This document shows positions 1 through 8,289 of a stretch of DNA of 64,000 nucleotides, one piece after another. The stretch lies in the NCBI GenBank assembly GCA_031553495.1, contig JAVBLN010000027.1, positions 1 through 64,000 of the forward strand. Reading direction: 5' to 3'. Under the pieces are notes generated by a model. That model was not told the DNA's origin. It ran no database searches and saw only the letters and a list, made by a program, of their open reading frames with translations. Numbering within the stretch: the stretch's first letter is position 1; each line of letters starts with the position of its first letter. The position numbers and the translations under genes are program-made. This DNA comes from Pinibacter sp031553495. GTDB lineage: Bacteria; Bacteroidota; Bacteroidia; Chitinophagales; Chitinophagaceae.

Positions 1-220
1 TGTTGCGGATGGTGGTATAACCCGGTGGCCTTTCCCATGACAGAGAAAACTCTTTTTTCAAATTCTCAAAATGAACTTTCATAAAGCGATGAATATCCCG
101 GTAGGATTTAGCATTGCACAACAATGCCAAAATAGAAAACAGCAGTACATTATGAAGTTCGTATCTTCGTGCTTGCGGACGGCGAAAATCTTTGACGTCT
201 TGTAAAAAGGTGATTAGCAT
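1..220 (-). CDS. ISAs1-like transposase, N-terminal part (cut by window edge)
   Basis: Seen: reading the minus strand from the ATG at 220, an open frame of 73 codons runs off the window at position 1. It contains DFRRPQARRYELHNVL, then a hydrophobic stretch SILALLCNAKSYRDI, and later PPGYTTIRN. Known: ISAs1-family (H-repeat-associated) DDE transposases begin with a short domain of this pattern (DxR followed by a hydrophobic LxxAxLxGAxSxxxI segment and a PSxxTxxR motif) before the DDE catalytic core. Inferred: this is the start of such a transposase. The catalytic part lies outside the window, so whether the gene is intact cannot be judged. No terminal inverted repeat could be assigned. Confidence 0.7.
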   Translation of the reverse strand, partial: MLITFLQDVKDFRRPQARRYELHNVLLFSILALLCNAKSYRDIHRFMKVHFENLKKEFSLSWERPPGYTTIRN

Positions 221-384
221 AGTATATAGAATGTGTATTTATTTGTTTTGTAGTGAATTGCAAAGTTATCCACATCTAGTCATTGTTAATCACTCTTTAT
301 ATTTTTTGTATTGAACAGTCCTGTGATTATGCATAGGTCATTAAGGGCGTATCTTATATTATCCTTAAGCTCTGATGTCATTAA

Positions 385-470
385 CTTATGCGCCGAATAG
401 CGAACCAACCGTACAAGTGTGCGACGCAACAAAAGCCTAATGCATATTCTGCCGCCGGGCTCATAATTAT
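385..470 (-). repeat. 80-bp core repeat, copy 1
   Basis: Minus orientation. Left module is divergent (TGCATTAGGC), centre GCGTCGC, right module ACTTGTAC, ending CTATTCGGC. Confidence 0.75.
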
Positions 471-515
471 TCCCTTTCTTAAGTTAATGGCATTACCTTA
501 AGCTCTATACTTCTG

Positions 516-547
516 TTTGGACAGGCAGCCTAAACCTCTTACCTTTG
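516..547 (+). promoter_or_regulatory. Bacteroidota-type promoter of typA
   Basis: TTTG at 516-519 and TACCTTTG at 540-547, 20 bp apart, match the primary sigma consensus TTTG-N19..21-TAnnTTTG. This predicts a leader of about 75 nt before the typA ATG at 631. Confidence 0.65.
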
Positions 548-630
548 CGCCTCATAAAATTTAAAACCAAATACAAAACTCGCTTTTAAATTTCGGGAAA
601 AATATCTCCTTTGGTAACTCAAAAAGAAAT

Positions 631-2439
631 ATGGAAATCAGAAATATAGCAATTATTGCCCACGTTGACCATGGTAAAACTACTTTAGTTGACAAAATTT
701 TACACGCTACAAAAGTTTTTCGTGAAAATCAGGATACAGGTGAGCTTATAATGGATAGCAATGATCTCGAAAGGGAACGTGGCATTACCATTTTTAGTAA
801 AAACGCTGCGGTTACTTATAAGGGCATAAAAATAAATGTGATTGATACTCCGGGTCACGCTGACTTTGGTGGTGAAGTGGAACGTGTGCTGAAAATGGCT
901 GATGGTGTTATTTTGTTGGTGGATGCTTATGAAGGACCAATGCCTCAAACACGTTTTGTGTTGCAAAAAGCTTTGCAATTGAATCTGAAACCGATTGTGG
1001 TTATTAACAAAGTTGATAAACCTAATTGTCGTCCGGATGAAGTGCATGATGCTGTTTTCGAGCTTTTCTTTAACCTGGATGCAAGCGAGGAGCAATTGAA
1101 TTTCCCAACATTTTACGGTAGTGGAAAGAATGGCTGGTTTAATGATTCGTTGACTCCGATTGACAATATAGAACCTCTACTGAATGGTATTCTTCAATAT
1201 GTTCCCGAGCCTAAAGTTGAAGAAGGAACTTTACAATTACAAATTACTTCTCTTGATTATTCTTCTTTCCTGGGGCGAATTGCCGTGGGTAAAGTGGGCC
1301 GTGGTGCAATTAAGGAAAATCAACCTATAGCCCTGGTACAGGCTGACGGAAGCATTAAGAAATCGCGAGTGAAAGAATTATATGAGTTTGAGGGGATGGG
1401 TAAGAAAAAAGTGACTGAAGTGATGGCGGGTGATCTATGCGCTGTTGTGGGACTTGAAGATTTTAATATTGGTGATACTATTGCTGATTTTGAAAATCCT
1501 GAGGCGCTGCCTGTGATTAGTGTGGATGAGCCAACTATGAACATGCAGTTTAGCATTAACAACTCTCCCTTTTTTGGTAAGGACGGCAAGTTTGTAACAT
1601 CCCGCCATTTGCGCGACCGCCTTATGAAGGAAACAGAAAAAAACCTTGCGTTAAGAGTAGAAGATGCCGGTAATGGTGATAGCTTTATGGTATATGGTCG
1701 TGGTATTTTGCATTTGGGAGTGTTGATAGAAACTATGCGCCGAGAAGGTTATGAATTGACTGTTGGTCAACCGCAGGTAATTGTTAAAACGATTGACGGT
1801 AAAAAGATGGAACCTTATGAAACCCTGGTGGTGGATGTTCCTCAGGAATTTGCATCAAAAGTTATTGACCTGGTTACACGCAGAAAAGGTGAAATGCTGG
1901 TGATGGAAACCAAGGGTGAAATGCAGCACCTGGAGTTTGACATTCCTTCACGAGGTTTAATTGGGTTACGTACGCAAATGCTTACAGCCACTACCGGGGA
2001 AGCTGTTATGGCTCATCGTTTCAGCGAATATAAAATATGGAAAGGGCTTATTCCCGGCCGTAATAATGGGGTGTTGATATCGAAGGATGCCGGTTCTACA
2101 ACTGCTTATTCGTTGGATAAATTGCAGGACAGAGGCTTTTTCTTTGTTGACCCGGGTGAAGAAGTATATAGAGGAATGATTGTGGGTGAAAACAATAAGC
2201 CCGGCGACCTGGTGATAAACAGTAATGAAGGAAAGAAACTTACGAATATGCGTGCCAGTGGTAGTGATGCCGCAACAAATATTGCTCCTAAAAGATTGAT
2301 GACTTTAGAGGAGTGCATGGAGTATATTCAACAGGATGAGTGCATAGAAGTTACTCCAAATTTTATCAGGATGCGCAAAACGATTCTTGATGAAGAAGAA
2401 AGAAAGAAATTGCAAAAATCTTTGAAAGCCGAAGTATAG
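631..2439 (+). CDS. typA: Ribosome-associated GTPase TypA/BipA
   Basis: Translational GTPase of the EF-G superfamily that binds the ribosome and acts in 50S assembly and stress growth. Seen: G1 AHVDHGKTTLVDKIL near residue 10, G2 region RERGITIF, G3 DTPGHADF near 72, G4 NKVDKPN near 126, then beta-barrel domain 2, EF-G-like domains III and V, and a BipA-specific C-terminal domain with the motif SRGLIGLRTQMLTATTGEA. The 602-aa length is normal for the family. It is a single gene with its own promoter and a hairpin downstream (2610-2631). Nothing unusual was seen in the protein. Confidence 0.97.
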   Translation: MEIRNIAIIAHVDHGKTTLVDKILHATKVFRENQDTGELIMDSNDLERERGITIFSKNAAVTYKGIKINVIDTPGHADFGGEVERVLKMADGVILLVDAYEGPMPQTRFVLQKALQLNLKPIVVINKVDKPNCRPDEVHDAVFELFFNLDASEEQLNFPTFYGSGKNGWFNDSLTPIDNIEPLLNGILQYVPEPKVEEGTLQLQITSLDYSSFLGRIAVGKVGRGAIKENQPIALVQADGSIKKSRVKELYEFEGMGKKKVTEVMAGDLCAVVGLEDFNIGDTIADFENPEALPVISVDEPTMNMQFSINNSPFFGKDGKFVTSRHLRDRLMKETEKNLALRVEDAGNGDSFMVYGRGILHLGVLIETMRREGYELTVGQPQVIVKTIDGKKMEPYETLVVDVPQEFASKVIDLVTRRKGEMLVMETKGEMQHLEFDIPSRGLIGLRTQMLTATTGEAVMAHRFSEYKIWKGLIPGRNNGVLISKDAGSTTAYSLDKLQDRGFFFVDPGEEVYRGMIVGENNKPGDLVINSNEGKKLTNMRASGSDAATNIAPKRLMTLEECMEYIQQDECIEVTPNFIRMRKTILDEEERKKLQKSLKAEV

Positions 2440-2470
2440 AAACTGTTTGCATTTGGGATGGATGTTGTTT

Positions 2471-2553
2471 ATTGCTCAATAGTATTACCACTGTACAAGT
2501 GAGTGACACAACGATGCTCAATAGTAGCAATATCGCCGGTATCAAAAAAAATA
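2471..2553 (-). repeat. 80-bp core repeat, copy 2
   Basis: Reads on the minus strand from the CCGG end to the TTGAGC end. Left module GCTACTATTGAGC, centre GTGTCAC, right module ACTTGTAC. The right hairpin is GTG-GTAA-TAC, paired through one wobble. Lies directly behind typA. Confidence 0.85.
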
Positions 2554-2609
2554 AACGTAAGAATTATATAGCCGAAATATAGTAGGGACACAATAAAGAA
2601 ATAAAAAAA

Positions 2610-2631
2610 GGAGTTGATTTTAGTCGACTCC
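2610..2631. terminator. Bidirectional terminator between typA and THX
   Basis: Stem GGAGTTGA / TCGACTCC (one wobble) with a 6-nt loop, an A-run on its left and a T-run on its right. It serves typA on the + strand and the THX gene on the - strand. Confidence 0.8.
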
Positions 2632-2642
2632 TTTTTTTATTA

Positions 2643-2762
2643 TTAAGCATCTGCTTTTTTAGCTATTGCTTTTTTTGCTTTTGCAGGTTTTGCTAATCTG
2701 CTTTTGCCGAAAGATCCTTTGAAGATCTTTCCCTTTTTGGTTTTTTTATCACCTCTGCCCAT
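2643..2762 (-). CDS. 30S ribosomal protein THX
   Basis: Seen: a 39-codon frame beginning MGRGDKKTKKGKIFKGSFG and followed by a lysine/alanine-rich tail ending in KKADA. Known: the THX (S31-like) proteins of Bacteroidota begin with the same MGxGDKKTxxGKIxxGxxGxxR pattern and bind in the head of the 30S subunit, where the basic chain stabilises the rRNA. The gene is convergent with typA and shares the terminator at 2610-2631. It is easily missed because it is so short. The start is fixed by the family N-terminus. Confidence 0.9.
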   Translation of the reverse strand: MGRGDKKTKKGKIFKGSFGKSRLAKPAKAKKAIAKKADA

Positions 2763-2837
2763 AAATCTTTTTTTTAGGTTTTATATTGACTGCAAAAATG
2801 CAGAAAAATATTCTTTTTACAGCCTTCTGGTACAAAT

Positions 2838-2866
2838 AAAAAGCCTCGCTTTGGCGAGGCTTTAAA
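2838..2866 (-). terminator. Terminator of the HU gene
   Basis: Stem GCCTCGC / GCGAGGC extended by AAA/TTT, loop TTTG, followed on the minus strand by a U-rich run. It starts about 20 nt beyond the HU stop codon. Confidence 0.85.
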
Positions 2867-2884
2867 TGCATTTTAAGGCCAGCA

Positions 2885-3154
2885 TTATAATTTTGCAGAT
2901 AATTCTTTTCCTGCTTTAAATTTAGCTACCTTCTTAGCTTTAATTTTAATTACAGCTCCGGTTTGTGGATTGCGGCCATTACGTGCTGCTCTTTTAGAAA
3001 CAGAGAATGTACCAAAGCCTACCAAGGTAACTTTGCCGCCACCTTTCAATGTTTTTGTAACGGCTTCTATAAATGAATCTAAAGAAGCGTTTGCCTGAGT
3101 TTTTGTAATGCCAGCATCATCGGCGATTTTAGCGATTAATTCAGCTTTGTTCAT
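2885..3154 (-). CDS. HU-family DNA-binding protein
   Basis: Small histone-like protein that bends and packages DNA as a dimer. Seen: MNKAELIAKIADDAGITKTQA, then GKVTLVGFGTFSVSKRAARNGRNPQTG, which contains the beta-arm signature GFGTF...R.ARNGRNPQTG, then KAKKVAKFKAGKELSAKL. 89 aa from the ATG at 3154, the usual HU length. A longer frame adds nine residues but enters the promoter spacing, so the inner ATG is preferred. Single gene with its own promoter and terminator. Confidence 0.95.
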   Translation of the reverse strand: MNKAELIAKIADDAGITKTQANASLDSFIEAVTKTLKGGGKVTLVGFGTFSVSKRAARNGRNPQTGAVIKIKAKKVAKFKAGKELSAKL

Positions 3155-3183
3155 AGTGTGAAATTTTAGTTTTTTAATCAAGA

Positions 3184-3213
3184 CAAATTTATACGCTTTT
3201 TAGTTCTAACAAA
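3184..3213 (-). promoter_or_regulatory. Promoter of the HU gene
   Basis: On the minus strand, TTTG (3213-3210) is followed after 18 bp by TAAATTTG (3191-3184). This matches the Bacteroidota TAnnTTTG box and predicts a leader of about 23 nt to the ATG at 3154. Confidence 0.6.
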
Positions 3214-3446
3214 ATTTTTTTGAAGAATAATATGTAATCGGCAATGTGCTGTAAGCCGCATGTGACCAGCATTATATGAAAAATAATAATATGTAAATTA
3301 TGAAAATGCGTATGTTGTATATAGTGAAATCCTTTCTGGTAAAGGGTTTTAGACAATAAATGCGAAATCCTTGCCAGTACTGAATTTCAAAAGAATTTAC
3401 GATTTCTTTTGAAAACTTCCCAAAAACCGAAATTTGTTATCCACAA

Positions 3447-3767
3447 TTATTGCACAATTTCCATTATTGAATGAAATGACATGAATTGGTTACCCCATTT
3501 AGTGTAGGCTTTTTGCCTTATTGCGGATGAATGCAGTTGAATATAGCTGTTATATAATGCTTTTGATGTGGCGAAAAACTGTGTGGCATATGTAGGCCCT
3601 TCTGCATCATCAATTTCGTGTAAGCGTAAAATGCGAAAGCTGTTAAAGCATTTTGTAGCCATTATTTCAGTGGTGTATTCATCTTTCAGCCACTGTAGCC
3701 ATTCATCGTGAATGGCCCAGCTTACCTGTGTTGTAATGTTGTAAATAAATCCTTGTGTATCGTGCAT
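3447..3767 (-). CDS. DUF4286 family protein
   Basis: Seen: 106 aa from MHDTQGFIYNITTQVSWAIH; pattern YNITTQV...IHDEWLQWLKDEY, then CFNSFRILRL, then GPTYATQFFA, and a C-terminal FMSFHSIMEIV. Known: DUF4286 proteins are roughly 100-aa ferredoxin-fold proteins common in Bacteroidota, with W..W and TYA.Q motifs like these; no function is established. An ATG 18 codons further upstream (3821) exists, but the family N-terminus starts at IYN, so the inner ATG is chosen. It follows xth on the same strand by about 70 bp and is probably co-transcribed. Confidence 0.8.
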   Translation of the reverse strand: MHDTQGFIYNITTQVSWAIHDEWLQWLKDEYTTEIMATKCFNSFRILRLHEIDDAEGPTYATQFFATSKALYNSYIQLHSSAIRQKAYTKWGNQFMSFHSIMEIVQ

Positions 3768-3837
3768 GTTTGTTGGGGGAATGAATGTTAGATGGCAGGG
3801 ATCTGAAGTCAACCTAATCATTTATATCTCTGACATC

Positions 3838-4602
3838 TTATTTTAGTTCAAGATATACCGGACAATGATCACTGTGTTTTACATCGGGATAAATTTTTGC
3901 ATCCACTATGTGTTCTGAGAGATTTTGTGTAACGCTGATGTAATCTATGCGCCAGCCTTTATTGTTGAGTCGCACACTTGGAAACCGCTGACTCCACCAG
4001 CTATAATGATGTGGTTCGCAATTAATGTGACGAAAAGAATCTACAAAACTACTTTCGAAAAATGTATCCATCCACGCTCTTTCATCCGGCAAAAAACCGG
4101 AAGAGTTTTTATTTCCTTTCGGATCATGAATATCAATTTCTTTATGCGCTATATTGTAATCGCCGCAAACAATTATTTTGGGTCTCGTTTTTTTCAAAAT
4201 ATCAAGATATTCTACAAATTCTTTCAGCCAAATATATTTATAGCTCTGCCTTTCATCGCCACTTGTACCAGAGGGAAAATAAGCGTTTATCAAAGTAATG
4301 TCTCCAAAATCCGCACGCATCACGCGGCCTTCCGCATCACTTTGCATATAGCCGTTTCCAAGTTGCACATTATCCGGTTTTATTTTGCTGAAAATAGCAA
4401 CGCCGCTATAGCCCTTCTTTTCAGCGGAATACCAATAGTCATAAAAACCAAGTTCTTCAAATAGCTTGTAATTGACATTATCGCGATGAGCTTTAGTTTC
4501 CTGAACGCAAATTATATCCGCAGGATCTGTTTTTAACCAATCCACAAAACCCTTGTTCATTGCGGCCCGAATGCCATTTACATTATAACTGATAATTCGC
4601 AT
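3838..4602 (-). CDS. xth: Exodeoxyribonuclease III
   Basis: AP endonuclease and 3'-5' exonuclease of base-excision repair, EEP fold. Seen in order: MRIISYNVNGIRAAMNKG, CVQETKA (metal-binding Glu), GYSGVAIFSK, CGDYNIAH, WRIDYISV, and C-terminal SDHCPVYLEL with the catalytic Asp-His pair. 254 aa, normal length. A TACTTTTG -7 box lies at 4626-4619 just upstream. First gene of a likely two-gene unit with DUF4286. Confidence 0.95.
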   Translation of the reverse strand: MRIISYNVNGIRAAMNKGFVDWLKTDPADIICVQETKAHRDNVNYKLFEELGFYDYWYSAEKKGYSGVAIFSKIKPDNVQLGNGYMQSDAEGRVMRADFGDITLINAYFPSGTSGDERQSYKYIWLKEFVEYLDILKKTRPKIIVCGDYNIAHKEIDIHDPKGNKNSSGFLPDERAWMDTFFESSFVDSFRHINCEPHHYSWWSQRFPSVRLNNKGWRIDYISVTQNLSEHIVDAKIYPDVKHSDHCPVYLELK

Positions 4603-4701
4603 AACTGATGTTTATGATCAAAAGTAAATAAAGTTAACAGAAGCAGGGAGAGTGAGGAGTTGAAAGTTGAAAGTTCTCACTCAAAACTCATTACTCATTA
4701 C

Positions 4702-4780
4702 TTTTTTGTAACCGGCGGTAGTGCTACTATTAAGCATCGTTGTGTCACTCACTTGTACGGCAGGAATGCTATTGAGCGAG
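4702..4780 (+). repeat. 80-bp core repeat, copy 3
   Basis: Close to the consensus: GTAG then hairpin TGCT-ACTATTA-AGCA, centre GTGTCAC, ACTTGTAC, then GCA-GGAA-TGC and ATTGAGC. Followed directly by tail A. Confidence 0.9.
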
Positions 4781-4865
4781 TTATGAGTTTTGAGTAGTAA
4801 GTGCTTTTGTTTTGGCTTGCAATTAGTGTATAAAGCATTCTCAACTCTCAACTCTCCATTTATAA
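4781..4865 (+). repeat. Tail A behind core copy 3
   Basis: Shared words GAGTTTTGAGT, GCTTTTGTTTTGGCTTGC, AATTAGTG and AAAGCATTCTCAA in fixed order. The same tail stands behind core copies 13, 18, 24 and 26. Confidence 0.8.
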
Positions 4866-4916
4866 AAGCTTATCGCTACATTTGGCGGGATATTCATTTA
4901 ACCGAGTTTTAATAAA

Positions 4917-5666
4917 ATGACAGCAGCAGAAAAAATAATCAAGGCCAGAAAGCAGATTTATCTTGAAGGACCTCGTAGCAGGGGATATGAATTCCGGTTT
5001 GCTTTAAAGGTTTTTTTCCAATTTTTAAAAGGGTTTCGCTTATTACATTTTGTGGGGCCGTGCATAACTGTGTTTGGCTCTGCACGGTTTAAAGAAGATC
5101 ATCCTTATTACAAAGCTGCCAGGGAATTTGGTAAGCGCATTGCCGATATGAGCTTTACTACCATGACCGGCGGCGGTCCCGGCATTATGGAAGCTGCTAA
5201 CCGCGGCGCTTTCGAAAACCACGGGCATTCCATTGGTTGTAATATCCGGTTACCGTTTGAGCAAAAACCCAATCCATACGTTCAGACTTCTATTACTTTT
5301 GAGCATTTTTTTGTTAGGAAGGTTTTGTTGGTAAAATACTCTTATGCTTTTATTATTATGCCCGGAGGGTTTGGTACCATGGATGAGTTTTTTGAAACGC
5401 TAACATTGGTTCAAACCAAAACTATTACCAATTTTCCTATTGTATTGTTTGGGAAGGAATATCATAAAACTTTATTTGACTATATGCAAAAAATGGTGGA
5501 AGAAAAAACCATTACCGCAAACGACATGAACCTTGTGTTGCTTACAGATAGCATTGATGAAGCAATGGAGCATATTGATAAGTACATCAAAGCAAATTAT
5601 ACTGTGAAAGTTCGTAAAGGTTTTTGGTGGCTATTTGAAAAAAGAAAGGTTAGAAAGGCGGCCTGA
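4917..5666 (+). CDS. LOG family protein (TIGR00730-type)
   Basis: Lysine-decarboxylase-like Rossmann-fold protein. Characterised LOG proteins cleave nucleoside 5'-monophosphates to free base and ribose-5-phosphate. Seen: ITVFGSARF near residue 51, GGGPGIMEAANRGA near 83, and PGGFGTMDEFFETLTLVQT near 144, which is the diagnostic PGGxGTxxE motif. 249 aa with an N-terminal extension of about 45 residues, as in larger bacterial LOG relatives. A TACATTTG -7 box is at 4877-4884. The real substrate cannot be read from sequence. Confidence 0.88.
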   Translation: MTAAEKIIKARKQIYLEGPRSRGYEFRFALKVFFQFLKGFRLLHFVGPCITVFGSARFKEDHPYYKAAREFGKRIADMSFTTMTGGGPGIMEAANRGAFENHGHSIGCNIRLPFEQKPNPYVQTSITFEHFFVRKVLLVKYSYAFIIMPGGFGTMDEFFETLTLVQTKTITNFPIVLFGKEYHKTLFDYMQKMVEEKTITANDMNLVLLTDSIDEAMEHIDKYIKANYTVKVRKGFWWLFEKRKVRKAA

Positions 5667-5670
5667 TATG

Positions 5671-6387
5671 TTACACAAACATTTCTTCGGCAACCACTAC
5701 AGATGCGGGTTTGCCAACATCTACCCACTTGTCGCCGGTGTGGTCGTATGCGGAAATTATATGGTTCCCTGAAAGCTCAAGGTAGGAAGCAGCTAAGGAA
5801 AATTTTCCTTCTTTTGGTAATACGGAAAATACTTCCGGTTGAAAAATGGCTATACCACTATACGCTTTCTTTTGAAGATGATCTTTCTTAATTACAATTT
5901 TTTCTTCTCCGGTTTGTGTGTTTATCCAGCCACATAAATGGTTTTTGTCATCCAACAGAAAATACCTTAAAGTGGTTCTTTGCATTACTGCTATAGAAAT
6001 AAGGGAATTTTCTTTTTTGTGAAATTGTAGCAGGTTGTAAATATTCAGATTGGTGAGTATATCCACATTCAATGTAAGAAATGGTTCACTCCCATCCAGG
6101 TATGGAGCGGCTTTTACCAATCCGCCACCGGTTTCCAATACTGCATCTCTTTCGTCGCTTATAATAATATTGCTACCCCAGCCATTGTGTTGCAGTACGG
6201 TTTCAATTATTTGTTCGGCAAAATGATGAACATTTACCACTACTTCATTAATGCCATACTGTTGCAGGTATTCAATATTTCTTTGCAATAAACTTTTGCC
6301 ATTAACTATTGCTAATGCTTTGGGATGCGTATCTGTCCAGGGTTTGAAGCGGGTACCCAGCCCCGCGGAAAATATAATTGCTTTCAT
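5671..6387 (-). CDS. Sugar-1-phosphate nucleotidyltransferase, MurU-like
   Basis: Seen: MKAIIFSAGLGTRFKPWTD with the GxGTRxxPxT nucleotide-binding loop, PKALAIVNGKSLL with the second lysine motif, LNVDIL as the metal-binding Asp site, and VDVGKP near the C-terminus. 238 aa, typical of short enzymes such as MurU and mannose-1-phosphate guanylyltransferase. Known: MurU makes UDP-MurNAc from MurNAc-1-phosphate after the anomeric kinase AmgK. The gene upstream on the same strand is an AmgK-like kinase fusion, so a MurU-like role is inferred from context. The convergent stop is only 4 bp from the LOG gene. Confidence 0.85.
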   Translation of the reverse strand: MKAIIFSAGLGTRFKPWTDTHPKALAIVNGKSLLQRNIEYLQQYGINEVVVNVHHFAEQIIETVLQHNGWGSNIIISDERDAVLETGGGLVKAAPYLDGSEPFLTLNVDILTNLNIYNLLQFHKKENSLISIAVMQRTTLRYFLLDDKNHLCGWINTQTGEEKIVIKKDHLQKKAYSGIAIFQPEVFSVLPKEGKFSLAASYLELSGNHIISAYDHTGDKWVDVGKPASVVVAEEMFV

Positions 6388-6464
6388 GGTTGATGGTTGT
6401 TGGTTGATGGTGAGGGTTTCCTATTGCCAAAGATCTTCTTCTGACTTCTGATTTCTTTACTGCC

Positions 6465-6540
6465 CACTAAGGTTCCTACTGTACAAGTGAGTGACACAAC
6501 GATGCTTAATAGTAGCACTACCGCCGGTCCCACAAAAATA
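6465..6540 (-). repeat. 80-bp core repeat, copy 4
   Basis: Minus orientation, left module GCTACTATTAAGC, centre GTGTCAC, ACTTGTAC. The right end is CCTTAGTGGGC and continues into a partial tail C (about 6437-6464). Lies between two genes probably transcribed together. Confidence 0.85.
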
Positions 6541-6611
6541 AAATGAGCAAAATTACCCTTATGAAATTTACTTCGAAAACTTTTAATTATCGCTACTCCT
6601 CAACAACTATT

Positions 6612-8057
6612 CTAATTGATCCAATTTTTTGCATCCTGTACCAAATGGCATAACTGAATTTTCACGTTAAATTTTTGGTGCAGGTATTTTGCCAGCGCAT
6701 CAGCTGCGTATACGCTTCTGTGTTGCCCACCAGTGCAGCCGAAGCTAACCATCAGGCTTTCAAAATTTCTATTCAAATAATCGGTTACACTGATATCCAC
6801 TATATTGAAAACGCTGTTTAAGAACTCCGGCATTTTTGTTTGCTGCTCTAAAAAATCTTTAACGGGCTGATCTCTTCCGGTTAGCGATTTATACTCGGCG
6901 AAACGTCCCGGATTTAAAATACCTCTGCAATCGAACACAAAGCCACCGCCGTTGTTGCCGGTATCGGCCGGAATGGATTGTTTGTATGAAAAGCTGCAAA
7001 TCTTAACCACCAAAGCGGACTTTTCTGTAGCACGTAAAGGTTCAAAACTTTTTTTTACTTCGTTGCTTACACAATGGCGCAGGCATTTATCAAGTTCCGG
7101 AAGTACGGTGCCCATTTCTTTATTTTCAATAAACCATTTCAGGTTATTAATTGCCGGCGGAATGCTCGATAGAAAATGAGCCTTGCGCTCAAACAAACCC
7201 CGGAAGCCATATGCGCCCAGCACTTGCAACAAACGTATAAGCACGTAACCATTGTATTGGTATACAAAAACATCTTTGTTAATTATATTGCCCTGCAATT
7301 GACTTACCTGCTCTATATAATAATCCAGCAGGCTGTTTTTCCACTCTTCGGGTAATTCGGCTTTGGCCTGCCAAAGTAGTGATGCCACATCATATTGCAA
7401 CGCGCCTCGCATGCCGCCCTGGTAATCGATAAAATGAATTTCTCCATTTTTTATCATAATGTTTCTGCTTTGAAAATCGCGAAACATGAAATTGAGATTT
7501 GTTTCTTGCGTGAGGTAGTTGGCCAGCGCATCAAAATCGTTTAGAAGCGCCTGTTTATCGTATGGGTACCTAAGTGTGTCGAGAAAGTAATATTTAAAGT
7601 AAAGTAAATCGGACAGAATGGCCTGCCTGCCAAATTCCTTGGCAGTAAGGCAAAGATTATAATCAATGCCTTCTCCGGCTATGATCTGCATCTGTGCAAG
7701 CGCATGCAAACTTTTTTTGAACAGGCCGTAAACATAATCGTTATACCTGTATTTTTCCAGTTCGTTAAGCAGCGAAATGTTTCCAAAATCTTCCAGTAAA
7801 TAAATATTTCTTTTATCATTTACCGCATAAATTTCCGGAACCGGAATGCTATATTTCTTAAAATGATTGGTAAAGGAAATGAATGTATTATTTTCAGCAA
7901 TGTTGTTATTATAGCAGGCTATACATGTATTATTGTTATCTGCAATACGAAAATACCTGCGGTCTGAGCCGGAAGGCGGCAACGCTTCAATTTTTGCGTT
8001 ATGGCAATTGAATGTTGTTTCAGCAAAATGTTTTACTTCTTCTATAATTTTTTGCAT
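6612..8057 (-). CDS. AmgK-like anomeric sugar kinase fused to a RapZ C-terminal domain
   Basis: Seen: residues 1-330 form an APH/choline-kinase-type kinase with GSDRRYFRI as nucleotide loop, YLLEDFGNISL, FMFRDFQSRNIMI as catalytic loop and FIDYQGG as the metal-binding loop. Residues from about 350 carry the RapZ C-terminal signature: FDCRGILNPGR and later GCTGGQHRSVYAADAL. Known: AmgK phosphorylates MurNAc/GlcNAc at C1; the RapZ C-terminal domain binds GlcN-6-phosphate in enterobacteria. Inferred: an amino-sugar kinase with a sensory domain, paired with the MurU-like gene 224 bp downstream. The ATG at 8057 is chosen; a 66-residue upstream extension begins inside repeat copy 5 and has no family similarity. 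Confidence 0.85.
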   Translation of the reverse strand: MQKIIEEVKHFAETTFNCHNAKIEALPPSGSDRRYFRIADNNNTCIACYNNNIAENNTFISFTNHFKKYSIPVPEIYAVNDKRNIYLLEDFGNISLLNELEKYRYNDYVYGLFKKSLHALAQMQIIAGEGIDYNLCLTAKEFGRQAILSDLLYFKYYFLDTLRYPYDKQALLNDFDALANYLTQETNLNFMFRDFQSRNIMIKNGEIHFIDYQGGMRGALQYDVASLLWQAKAELPEEWKNSLLDYYIEQVSQLQGNIINKDVFVYQYNGYVLIRLLQVLGAYGFRGLFERKAHFLSSIPPAINNLKWFIENKEMGTVLPELDKCLRHCVSNEVKKSFEPLRATEKSALVVKICSFSYKQSIPADTGNNGGGFVFDCRGILNPGRFAEYKSLTGRDQPVKDFLEQQTKMPEFLNSVFNIVDISVTDYLNRNFESLMVSFGCTGGQHRSVYAADALAKYLHQKFNVKIQLCHLVQDAKNWIN

Positions 8058-8211
8058 AGAGCGGGGGTAAAAGTAGTTTAAAAATGCAGAGAATGGACAT
8101 AAAAAAGAAGATTCCAGTTTTTGGTTTGAACTTTTTTTGGTACGAGCGACAGTCTTTATCAAGGTGTTTTTTATTGTTTTTTGGCCTTGATGAATATCGC
8201 AAGTATAGATA

Positions 8212-8285
8212 TGATACCAACTTCGGTATTTCATGGCATCATCGTTGCGTCGCAATCACTTCATCGGTAGTAATGCTATTGGGCG
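8212..8285 (+). repeat. 80-bp core repeat, copy 5
   Basis: Left module of the short type (TTTCATGGCATCATCG), centre TTGCGTCGCAA (an 11-bp dyad), right module TCACTTCATCGGTAGTAATGC. Very similar to copy 27. Confidence 0.85.
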
Positions 8286-8289
8286 AAGT

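Larger units (their letters stand above)
221..630. other. 410-bp gap: repeat copy 1 flanked by inverted arms, typA promoter
   Basis: The gap lies between the transposase start and typA. It holds core repeat copy 1 (385-470), flanked by an imperfect inverted pair (TTAACTTA-type arm at 374-387, TAAGTTAA-type arm at 480-493) and by a direct repeat CCTTAAGCTCT at 363-373 and 496-506. The typA promoter follows at 516-547. No open frame worth calling was seen. Confidence 0.6.
4603..4916. other. 314-bp divergent gap with repeat copy 3 and tail A
   Basis: Lies between xth and the LOG-family gene. It holds the xth -7 box (4619-4626), short GTTGAAAG words (4659-4674), core repeat copy 3 (4702-4780), tail A (4781-4865) and a TACATTTG -7 box for the LOG gene at 4877-4884. 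No clear -33 box is present at the right distance, because the repeat tail occupies that place. Confidence 0.55.

Noticed and set aside
3925..4464. 179-aa frame on the + strand
   Set aside because: It is antisense to xth, which has all its catalytic motifs on the minus strand.
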